Part shown: positions 10,425 to 19,174 of the stretch, one piece after another
How positions within the stretch are numbered: position 1 is the stretch's first letter
Layout: each line of letters starts with the position of its first letter
Assembly (NCBI GenBank): GCA_022376515.1
Contig: WTXI01000282.1
Coordinates: 1-46,735 of the forward strand
DNA: 46,735 nucleotides
Reading direction: 5' to 3'
Origin: Lactifluus volemus
Taxonomy: Eukaryota > Basidiomycota > Agaricomycetes > Russulales > Russulaceae
Translations under genes and position numbers: made by a program
Notes under the pieces: model-generated
Seen by the model: only the letters and a program-made list of their open reading frames with translations
Databases searched by the model: none
Told to the model about the DNA's origin: nothing

Positions 10425-11640
10425 GACTTTGATAGCACCTCTTCCTCCGGCGATTCAGCGGCATCTATGGGTACTTGGGGAAGAGTGGGAGGCAACGGGT
10501 CATCGATACTTGCTTAGGATTCCCATCAGAAGTGAGTGATAGCGTCACGTCCGTCCCATCCACACTACTCCGAGTCGAAGGCCACACTTGTACCGTATAC
10601 CCGAGGCGGAGACTTCAAAGGTACTGCTTCTAGCTGGCTCTGGCTGAGTCGTCGGCGGAACTCGGGTCGTCCCAGCTCTCGGGTGCGTTGAATAGCTTCG
10701 TTGGTCGTACGGACTTCATCTCCTGCCGCCATCTTGTCTGCGGTTACGCCAATGGTAGGTTATCCGATTCGCGTTGCTCTAGATGCATGAAAAACGGAAA
10801 AGGACAGTTCCACTGATTCAGGAGTTGGATGTATGCGGGGAAGAACAAGGGGTCTACCTAATGGTGGGGGTAAAGGTGGGGGTAGGGACATGGTGTGAGA
10901 ATACGAGTAGAATACGAGTAGTCAGTGGGGGCCATTCCTGGTCTCCTTCGGGAACAAAATAATGGACAGATTGTCAACACGAAAAGACAGATGGAAATCT
11001 GGACACGAGATGCGCATTTCTCTCCCTGCCTGCAACCATAAATCTGGTTGGACTTGATGTTTGCAAGGTAATGACTCATTTACCCTCCTTGGATCAGCCA
11101 AACTCAACCCCAGAAGGCCTGAAGTGACGGTGCTTCACATGTTAAAAGATCCACCCATGCGCACTGCTAGCCCTTCTTCTATGACCACCCTAGTCCCTGG
11201 TAGCACGCCATCACCACCGACATCTGAGACCCACTAGCTGCGGTGCCCAGACACCTCACTAACCTTTCCCGCTTGGGATCCTCAGGTAATCGGCGTAGGT
11301 TGCGGAGGGGTTCTAAAGAATTCAAAGGGCCGGAAGGGATGCCACGTAGTCAAAGTAGACAGGCTTGGTCAGGAAATGCACAAGGCATGCCACGGAGCAG
11401 GATAATGGAGCCGGACAGTCCAGCATCCATACAACCCAGTGGGCTGCGAGGGAAGACGATGCAGGGATCGTGATGGACAATCGGCGGTAAAGTCAGGGAT
11501 TCAGAGGCGCTTGTCATTAATTCAATGTCCAGTCTCCATAACAGGAGGGCGAAACGATTGTGGCGCAGATTTGTCGTAATTCTCTTCGCTGTGTCTCCGT
11601 GCCTGTCAAACGAAGCGCGGTTATCAATCAACAGATTTTA
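10425..11640 (-). pseudogene. proline-rich WH2-like gene, copy 3, decayed
   Basis: On the minus strand 10425-10500 encodes PPTLPQVPIDAAESPEEEVLS, close to PPTPPQVPVVAAESPEEQVL of the intact protein. Alignment continues through 10530-10620 (serine/threonine-rich region), 10640-10790 (region before and after the WH2 motif), 10830-10930 (remnant of the proline stretch), and 11070-11640 (upstream half). Sequence encoding the C-terminal quarter is missing. The junction just left of the PPTLPQ block (GGCGACTTGACTTT) is shared with copy 4. Many indels are present. It is head-to-head with NLR B. Confidence 0.7.
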
Positions 11641-11902
11641 GAGGCGTGATAGAGAAAGGTGCAAGAACACTGGCAGCTCCGGCGCTGGAGCTTTTCTTGC
11701 ACCTTTTCCTGTCAATGACGATCCAGTACTTTGTCTAAATAGCGTTCGATGACGATGGCAAACTGGAAAACCTCCGAGTCCAGGCAATACGCTAGGTCTC
11801 ATACGTAGACTGACTCCGTGGTGGCGAGCTTCGTGGGACTATTTTCAGGCAGCCGCATTGTCATCTTTGCCTTTATGCCTTAACACACTCATAACTTTCC
11901 CT
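11641..11902. promoter_or_regulatory. 5' region of NLR B
   Basis: This noncoding interval lies between WH2 copy 3 and NLR B. The stretch GCTTCGTGGGACTATTTT and the following TTTGCCTTTATGCCTT leader recur upstream of NLR C (about 26960-27025). It is inferred to carry the promoter and 5' UTR. No TATA box could be assigned with confidence. Confidence 0.45.
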
Positions 11903-14900
11903 ATGTCTCACATTCCAATCCCGACACCCTCAGCATCCAATTTCCGACCTATTTTCGATGCTGCCCTGATCAAATATAAAAGGAAGACAAAGAACGACCT
12001 TCTTGCCCACCAGCTCACAGCACAATTGGAAGATTGCGATTCCCCTGGCGCTATCCTCGACTTACTTAATAAACAATACAATATTCAACAGTTCATTCAA
12101 TCTCGGAGCGATATTGGAAGCTCTAAACAATGGCTCAACACCACTGTTACTGTTCTATGCGCACTTTCCGGCACCCTTGGCCAGGGTGTTGCCATGGTGA
12201 ATCTTCAGATCCGTCCCGTCAAGGATCTGCCCTCTAACATTCGGACTCGAGGTATTCTCACCAGCAAAAGTGATTTTTGCTGGAATTGGTGTCTTACTCG
12301 TGGTGTGTGGTACCCTTTCATTCGTACAGTCAAATCTGACCATAAAGTCTATAGGCAGCCAAGGATGTCGGCGCAAGCCAAGACTCCCTCGTTGATCTTT
12401 TCGACCGAATCGAAACCTTTTTCGGACGTCTCGAGATCTACGTCAATGTTCGACTGACTGAAGCGATGAAGAATGTGATTACGAAGATAATGGCGGAGAT
12501 TATTGGAATCCTGGCTATTGCGACGAAGGAGATCAGACAAGGATGGGGGAGTGAGTTGATCTCTTGTAGAGTTGTCACTTCAAGTTGACTGACTGTTTTC
12601 AGAGAAATTCCTAATGAAGCTGTGCGGAAAGACGAATATTGAAGATTCGCTGAAAAGGATGGAAAGATTGTCCAATGATGAGGCTCTAACTGCAACTGTG
12701 CAAGTCCTGGAAGCTACGGGCAGCATGGCCAATAAAATGGAACAGGTGGTTGATGGTGCGCAACGTATATTTCGACTAGTCTAGTACTAATAATGAGTTA
12801 TAGGTATAAGGGAAACGACGTTAGCAACGCAACAGGTTGGGAACGATCTTGGAGATCTGAGACACTGGCTAGAGTCTCAAAATACCACTGCCAGTGAACA
12901 TCAGTTACGCGAATCGTTTCACCAGTGGCTTTCCCCTCCAGATCCTTCCATCAATTATAACACTGCCCGAGACGCTCACCACGATGGCACTGCGGTGTGG
13001 TTCACTCAAGGCCAGACCTTTCAGGATTGGAAAGGATCCAGTTCTGGGTCCTTACTCTGGATTCATGGAAAACGTACATATGTTCTTTCATCAGTAACTC
13101 TGCTGTTGCTAATCTCTCCCTTATGACTTGATAGCCGGATCCGGAAAAACCATCCTTAGGTGCGTCGCTATCTGACTGACTGTCTTTCAACCAAGTCATA
13201 TTTTTGACCAGCTCTGCGATCGTCAATGACTTCAAACAGTCCCTCGACACCAGGCCGTCTCACATGGTGTATTTTTTCTTCGACTTTAAAGATGCCTCGA
13301 AGCAAGATATTCGCGCATTGCAAACTTCTCTCCTCGTCCAGCTCTGTTGTCAATCCGAGCTTTGCTTCAAGGTCCTTTTCGACCTGTATTCCACGCACCA
13401 TCAGGGAAAACAACAACCCAGTGAAACTGTGCTTTCACATTGCCTCAAAAGTATGTTTCGGGTCCTGGGACAAGCGCCAATTTATCTTATTATCGACGCT
13501 CTCGACGAATGCCCCAATATTTCCAAGTCAATCGGGGTGCCTCAGTCGCGTCAAAAGGTCCTGAGGTTTCTTAAGGAACTCGTCGAGCTGCAGCTTCCAA
13601 ACTTGTATATATGTGTAACAAGCCGCCCCGAGCTTGATATACGAAATTGTCTTGAACAATTCGCACGTCCCAAGCTGTCTCTGCACGACCAAGACGGACA
13701 GAAGCAAGATATTGCCGATTATGTTCGTTCGGTGATTCATTCGGACAATGAGCTGGTGATGAAGAACTGGAGACAAGCGTTTAAGGATCTAGTTATCAAG
13801 ACACTCTCTAAAAAAGCCGACGGAATGTACGGATGTCTGTTCATGCTGGTAGCACGTTCTCACGCAGATAATCAGGTTTCGATGGGTTGTATGTCAGCTG
13901 CAAACGCTGAGGGACTGTCCTGCACGCAATGTCGAGCGTGTCCTGAAAGAGTTGCCCGAATCGCTGGACGAGACGTATCTACGTGTTCTGAAGGAAATCA
14001 AGGGCACAAATCGCGAGGATGCTTATCGCCTTTTCCAATGTCTCGTAGTGGCCACCCGACCACTTCGCGTCGAGGAACTCGGAGAAGTCCTCGCGGTTGA
14101 CTTCGATAGTGGTGAAGGGATTCCGATGTTGAACCCAGACTGGCGATGGGAAGATCAAGAAGAGGCTCTTCAAGCGGCATGCTCCAGCATGATTGCCATT
14201 GTCGAGATAGACTCGGACGATTCACGGGTCGTTCAATTCTCGCATTTCTCGGTGAAGGAGTTCCTTACCTCTCCTCGTCTTGCCGATTCAAGTCCGGATG
14301 TTTCCCGCTATCATATTTCCCTGGAGCCCGCGCACAAGACCCTCGCACAATCTTGCCTAGGTGTCCTGTTGCATTTTCCCGGAGTCGACCAGGCTTACGA
14401 AGATAAGGCCGACTCGGAGTATAAAGAAAAAGTTATGGACGACCTTCCACTGGCTGAATATGCGGCTCGACACTGGGTCGACCATGCGCAATTTGGGAAT
14501 GTGTCGTCCGGGATATGGAAGGGGCTGCAACTTCTTTTCGATCCCACCAAGCTTCATTTTTCGGCGTGGCTCCGTTTCTACAACATAGACACTCAACCCC
14601 CTGGTGGTTCCTTTTTCCAGTATTTCTCAAACCTATACACCCACCGCGAACTGGCTTCCCCCCTATATTACGCCGCACTCTGTGGATTTCGTGACCTTGC
14701 AGAGGATCTCATTATCAGGCATCTACAAGATGTGAATGCCGATGGCGGATGGTATCGGATACCCCTGGTGGCTGCATTGGCAGGCAAACACTTTCATGTC
14801 GCACAGTTACTCTATGACCACGGTGCAAAGGTTGACGCCCGAGGCTCCTATAAAAAAATACCACTGCATGGGATAACGATACATGGCGACACTGAAATTG

Positions 14901-15349
14901 TGCAGTGGCTACTCAGTCATGGTGCGGATACGAATATCCAGGACTTAAGTGGTTGGACTCCACTACATTATGCTGCTGAATGGGGGAATTTCGAGGCAGC
15001 TCAACTACTAGCGAAACATAACGCAGAGGTCACGATTAAGAATATCGACGGCGAAATCCAATTGCACAGAGCATCGAAGCATGGTTCTGTCGATGTGGCT
15101 CGGTTATTGCTCGTCAACGGCGCAGATGTGAACGCGCGGAGTAACAATGGTTCGACCCCGTTACATCTGGCTTCTTCCCCAACGGCGTCCGGAGAGGAAC
15201 AGGAGGGGAAATGCGCAGTCGCATGCGTATTACTCGAGCATGGAGCGGACATACGGGCGGTCAATATTTATCGCAGGACGGCATTACAAGTTGTAGATAA
15301 AGGTCATGAGGACATGATCAAACTTCTCTCAGAGCACGTTGCTGAGTAG
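11903..15349 (+). CDS. NLR gene B: Goodbye-NACHT-ankyrin STAND protein, intact
   Basis: Eight exons give 1025 aa: 11903-12196, 12252-12302, 12355-12550, 12603-12755, 12804-13073, 13135-13159, 13212-13826 and 13876-15349. All introns are GT-AG and phases agree. The Goodbye domain covers about residues 1-250. The P-loop GKPGSGKT is at about 320-327, split across a 25-nt exon, and Walker B IIDALDEC is near 423-430. CVTSRPELDIR follows, then FRWVVCQL, the conserved PESLDETYLRVLKE helix and ankyrin repeats from about 797 to the end (for example SGWTPLHYAAEWGNFEAAQLL). It is expected to be a cytoplasmic NTP-gated switch; ligand and effector are unknown. The start at 11903 was chosen because it aligns with the starts of A and C. 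It is very close to C, including in introns. I am sure of the family and architecture, less of exact splice sites. Confidence 0.87.
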
Positions 15350-15780
15350 TATGTGTGACACTACAGCCCATCACAACCTTTACTGACAACGCTCAGGCTA
15401 CCTCCCATCCCCTACCTCACATTACGTACACTGGCGTCCCAACCCTATTATGATACGGTGGACCACGTTCCACACGTCGTCTGTTACTGTACTACTAGTA
15501 GTGGTTGTAAACATTTGCGCCATCTAAATGCATATCTAAAAAAGTGTACTGTTGCGCTCCGAGTACGTCTGTGATAGGGATCCGATGTCGCTCGCCATCG
15601 CATTTTGTATTGATACTAAACTTTACATTCACCTGATAAACATTACCCACCCAATGGCCGTGCTGATTTGTGGTCATCCGCGTTCCCACCAAACTCACAA
15701 ACTCTATGAGTGCATTACCCTATTCTTGTACGTACATTTATGAGAAACAACCCTGATGTTTGAGTATCTATCAGGCCAAC
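15350..15780. repeat. 3' flank of NLR B, duplicated downstream of NLR C
   Basis: No gene is seen. The stretch aligns with 30526-31025 downstream of NLR C. Shared blocks include ACAGCCCATC, CTGACAACGCTCAGGCT, CTACTAGTAGT, TCGCATTTTGTATTG, and GATGTTTGAGTA.CTATCAGG. It marks the segmental duplication that created the NLR B and C cassettes. Confidence 0.75.
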
Positions 15781-15963
15781 ACAGTTCCGGTTGATGCAAG
15801 GTTTACAAGTAAGGGCTGCCTGAGAGCAAGCCGAGATAGCCTGTTGGATTTCCTCGAAGGATTCAATTGGCCTGGTCCAACCGCACAAAAGCAGGTAAGG
15901 ACAGGGAAATGAGAAAAAGCCTACGAAAATGTCTGCCGTCAATCCTTTCACTGGCAGAGGCTG
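15781..15963 (-). pseudogene. Nudix hydrolase copy 3, 3' part, left of the copia insertion
   Basis: On the minus strand this encodes GLTADIFVGFFSFP and then SFEEIQQAIS, matching exons 4 and 5 of the intact Nudix gene. The intron between them is missing: exon-4-like sequence runs straight into exon-5-like sequence. The join leaves a frame error, so a short deletion is as likely as clean intron loss. The copy is cut by the copia element at 15963/15964. The remainder resumes at 21904. Confidence 0.8.
15959..15963. repeat. target-site duplication of the copia element, left copy
   Basis: GGCTG here is repeated at 21904-21908, immediately outside the two LTRs. Removing the element and one repeat rejoins the Nudix copy 3 sequence (CTTTCACTGGC...GGCTGTGCTCC), which then aligns with the uninterrupted copy near 31258-31285. 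Confidence 0.93.
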
Positions 15964-16427
15964 TGCTGGGAAATCTTAAATCGGAGGGGAGAAAGACTGA
16001 CAGCCGAGAACGGCGTGCGGCGCGCAAGGACCCTGAGACGGGATGCACCAACGCCTACGGCTCCCTGAGGGCCCGCCGGCGTGGATAACGTCTGCTCCCC
16101 GTTGGGGGTGGGCGCCCACAGCCGTCCATTTACTATATCATTCATCTTTCATAACAAACCCTCTTTTACCTTAGTGTAGTTGATCCACCCGACCACATGT
16201 CAGAGACCCGCCTCGTGCACACTAAAATCGAGCGGCCGTCTTGGCACTAATTCTTATTCAAATCGTAGTAGACACCCTAGACTACATATATACCCGAATG
16301 CGAAACTAGGGGACGACACGAAGTGTCCCAATTCCTTTTTCCTCTCGTGTGGTCTCGTTCCCTCGCTCGTTTCCGCTCCCGCGCTCGCGTCCGTTTGCGC
16401 GGTCCCCACTTTTCGTTCTCAACTCCA
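15964..16427 (+). repeat. 5' LTR of the copia element
   Basis: This 464-bp LTR is identical to 21440-21903 except at 16369. A TATATA box lies at 16287-16292. About 20 nt downstream is a small stem-loop (GGGAC, 16310-16314, with GTCCC, 16325-16329), likely close to the RNA 5' end. The same family occurs diverged at 1-437 and 6804-7235. Confidence 0.95.
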
Positions 16428-16439
16428 GGTTATGGGCCC
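16428..16439 (+). other. primer-binding site, half-tRNA type
   Basis: GGTTATGGGCCC directly follows the LTR. It is the reverse complement of GGGCCCAUAACC, the anticodon stem-loop segment of eukaryotic initiator tRNA-Met, rather than of the tRNA 3' end. Priming from a 5' half of initiator tRNA is known for Drosophila copia and relatives, so this element probably uses the same mode. The exact tRNA of this species is not visible here. Confidence 0.7.
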
Positions 16440-16516
16440 TGCTGTTGCACTCTAAAATCAGTACGAGATCACACAAAGTCCAAAAACACTTACACTCCTT
16501 CCTTTCTTTCCACAAA

Positions 16517-18685
16517 ATGGTTGAAATCCAAAATTCTAAAATCACCCAGCTTGCAGCAGATGGATCCAACTGGGAAAACTACAGAGACAGGATGGTCCTG
16601 ATAATCAAATCCCACAAATGGAAAGATCACCTAACAAACGACTCACCGACGAAGCGATATATCGATGGCGGCACAATCGGCGGCGTAGCGCCGCTCGAAC
16701 GATGGGAAGACGACGAGGCCACGCTCATGAATCTGATCGCGTCGTCAATCCCCGATTTGGCCTTCAACAGAATAAAAGACAAATCGAATGCGAAAGAGGC
16801 GTGGGAGGCACTAAAGGACCTCCACGAAAAACGATCGCCGATGGTCGCGATTGAACTCCGATGGCGCATTGGCAACATTAGATGCACAGACGACGAAAAT
16901 CTTCGAACCCATTTCGAAAAGCTGCAGGAAATGAAGGAAAAATTAGCATCCCTGGGAAGTAACATTTCAGACCTGGAATTCGCTTACATCTTACTCCGGT
17001 CGCTTCCCCCTTCATACCAAGGAATTATCAGCGCCATAAACGCTTCCGCTGACTTCGCGAAGGCGACCATTGCGCCCGCGAACGTGATTCGACTCGCGCT
17101 GGACGAATACGACCGCCTCGAGGGGGACAAGCCGCAGCAAGACGCGGACGAAGCGTTCGCCGCGTCCTCCCAAGGACGAAGAGGAAGAGGAAACCGACGA
17201 GACATCGAATGCTACAACTGCAAAAAACGAGGCCACACCAAAGCCGAGTGTTGGTCGAAAGGCGGCGGTCAAGAAGGCCAATGGCCAAACCGTGGAGACA
17301 GAAACGCGAACGCGAACAGCGCAGCGTCGACAAACGAGCAGGCCGATATCGAAGCCTGGGCAGCAATTGAAGAGGTACCCAACGAGTCAGCAGCCGCTGC
17401 GAGCGCACCGCGAGACGCACCTCCCGAAACGGAGCTATACGACTCCGGGGCCTCCACCCACATGTCTCCCTTCCGCGAGAAGTTCACATCGTATCGAGAA
17501 ATCCCGCCGTGTGCGATAATCGCGGCCGATAAACGGATATTCCATGCTATAGGAATCGGGGACCTCAGGATAGAGGTCCCTCATGGGGAGTCTTCCACTC
17601 CAGTTATTTTGCGAGAAGTCCTTCATGCTCCTGATATGGCTATGACCATAGTGTCAATCTCCCGCATCACAAAGCTAGGAAACTCAGTCACCTTCGAAAA
17701 AGAACACTGCACCATCAAAAACGCGAAGGGAAAAGTTGTCGGCACCATCAAAGCGAGCGCGAGCGGACTTTACAAAGTCGAACATCGCGTGACAGCCTCA
17801 GCCGCAGTCACACTCGAACGCGTCACACTTTCCGCGCTCCACCGTCGTCTGGGCCACGTCAGCGTGGACACCCTCCGTTCTCTCATCCGACACGGCTCTA
17901 TCGAGGGCATCGATCTTATTGATGAAGGCTCATCCTTCACCTGTGATTCTTGTGACTATGCTAAGACAACTAGAAAGGTGATCAAACCAGAAAGACAAGC
18001 TCCACCCTCAACCTTCTTTGGTGAAGAAATTCACTCTGATGTGTGGGGGCCATCACCAATCACCAGCATGGGTGGGAAGCACTATTATATCACTTTCACT
18101 GACGACTACTCTCGCTACACCTGGGCCAGAACCCTCAAAGCCAAGTCCGAGGCCTTTGAGGCCTACAGATCGTTCGCTGCGTGGGCGCGCACGCAGCACG
18201 GCGTGACGATCCGCCGTTTTCGTTCCGACCGTGGAGGCGAGTACACTAGCAACAAGCTCAAGGACTTCCTCCAAGAGCAGGGGACGGAACAACGACTCAC
18301 AACCCACGACACCCCGCAGCACAACGGGACCGTGGAGTCGCTCAACCGGCGTCTCCTAGAACGCATCCGAGCGGCACTCCACCACTCCGGACTCCCTAAA
18401 ACCCTCTGGGGAGAGGCCCTCCACCACTCTATCTGGCTGAAAAATCGCTCATCGACCCGCGCGCTGGGCGCGATCACCCCATACGAGCGCCTCCACGGGC
18501 ACAAGCCGAACCTAGCCGGCGTTCCCGAGTGGGGCCAGCGCGTCTGGGTTCGCAACCTCAAGGGGTCCAATGTTAAGGTTCCAAGTGGGACCTTTGTACG
18601 AAGTGTACGTTCGTTCGTGAAGTCAAGAACTAGACTTGCAAGACGTGCAAGTCAAGATCAAAGGTTCGATAAAGACGAGACTTAG
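16517..18685 (+). CDS. copia gag-protease-integrase (5' part of a broken polyprotein)
   Basis: From the start codon at 16517 the frame is open to a stop at 18685 inside the nested LTR. Copia-type gag opens with NWENYRDRMVLIIKSHKW. The zinc knuckle CYNCKKRGHTKAEC has C232, C235, H240 and C245. The protease has a DSGAS box at D309 and the integrase a zinc-binding region near LHRRLGHV. The integrase catalytic residues are D508 (HSDVWGP), D571 (RSDRGGEY) and E607 (NGTVESLN), with the normal 35-residue D-E spacing. Native coding ends at about 18585; the last 33 or so residues come from the solo LTR. Even without that LTR, the frame here is one base out of register with the RT half at 19175, so the ancestral element was already frameshifted or lost a base at the insertion. 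Confidence 0.9.
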   Translation: MVEIQNSKITQLAADGSNWENYRDRMVLIIKSHKWKDHLTNDSPTKRYIDGGTIGGVAPLERWEDDEATLMNLIASSIPDLAFNRIKDKSNAKEAWEALKDLHEKRSPMVAIELRWRIGNIRCTDDENLRTHFEKLQEMKEKLASLGSNISDLEFAYILLRSLPPSYQGIISAINASADFAKATIAPANVIRLALDEYDRLEGDKPQQDADEAFAASSQGRRGRGNRRDIECYNCKKRGHTKAECWSKGGGQEGQWPNRGDRNANANSAASTNEQADIEAWAAIEEVPNESAAAASAPRDAPPETELYDSGASTHMSPFREKFTSYREIPPCAIIAADKRIFHAIGIGDLRIEVPHGESSTPVILREVLHAPDMAMTIVSISRITKLGNSVTFEKEHCTIKNAKGKVVGTIKASASGLYKVEHRVTASAAVTLERVTLSALHRRLGHVSVDTLRSLIRHGSIEGIDLIDEGSSFTCDSCDYAKTTRKVIKPERQAPPSTFFGEEIHSDVWGPSPITSMGGKHYYITFTDDYSRYTWARTLKAKSEAFEAYRSFAAWARTQHGVTIRRFRSDRGGEYTSNKLKDFLQEQGTEQRLTTHDTPQHNGTVESLNRRLLERIRAALHHSGLPKTLWGEALHHSIWLKNRSSTRALGAITPYERLHGHKPNLAGVPEWGQRVWVRNLKGSNVKVPSGTFVRSVRSFVKSRTRLARRASQDQRFDKDET
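18580..18585. repeat. target-site duplication of the nested solo LTR, left copy
   Basis: TCCAAG here is repeated at 19175-19180, directly outside a TG...CA-bounded 589-bp insert. Retroelement duplications of this kind are usually 5 bp; six matching bases may include one chance match. Confidence 0.75.
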
Positions 18686-19174
18686 TAAACGACTAAGTCA
18701 AGAGCGTTTCAGAGGTCAAGGGCTTTGGGCTTAGGGATAAGACCAAAGTGTCAAGAAGTTGAAGAGCGTGATGTCAAGAGGGTTCTCTCAGGTCTGATGC
18801 TTCTAGGCAAGCAAGGTTCTAATAGATAGAAGACTTGGATTGCGAAACAAAACTGAGACTTAAGGTCTCTAGGGCAGAAAGTACAAGGTTTATATAGAGA
18901 AGAACGAGGCTATGTACACAGCCGTAGGGGCTGTGACCTTCGTACAGCTTTCAGGGTTTGAAACATGTTCCAGGAATCAGCGAGTCATCCTGTGCATGTG
19001 GCTGTTGCTTGAGGCTGTACGGTGCTGTGTAAGGCTGTGCGTGAGAAAAGTAAATAAGCGATCTGAAACAAAACGATCGGCAGTCCATTCGCATAAGCAA
19101 GGAGTCAGCAGAAAATGAGTCATCAGTCCGAAAATGTATAGTATGAGTCAGCAAACACGTGTCCGTCCATAACA
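18586..19174 (-). mobile_element. solo LTR of a different retroelement family, nested in copia
   Basis: On the minus strand the insert starts TGTTATGGACGG and ends GGTCCCA, giving TG...CA ends, and is flanked by TCCAAG direct repeats. A TATATAA box on the minus strand (18889-18897) and the lack of internal genes fit an LTR left after LTR-LTR recombination. Its U3 side holds two perfect TGAGTCA heptamers (19116-19122 and 19144-19150). The other side holds six GTCAAG copies between about 18616 and 18783. I could not assign it to gypsy or copia, and no second copy is in the window. Confidence 0.8.

Noticed and set aside
15830..15900. Precise loss of the last intron in Nudix copy 3, suggesting gene conversion with cDNA
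   Set aside because: Copy 3 does lack the intron seen in copies 1 and 4. However, the join leaves a frame error and can be explained by a small deletion between short GG matches. The other introns of copy 3 are still present.
16180..16455. Small open frames inside the copia LTRs
   Set aside because: They occur identically in both LTRs, overlap the promoter region and have no protein features.
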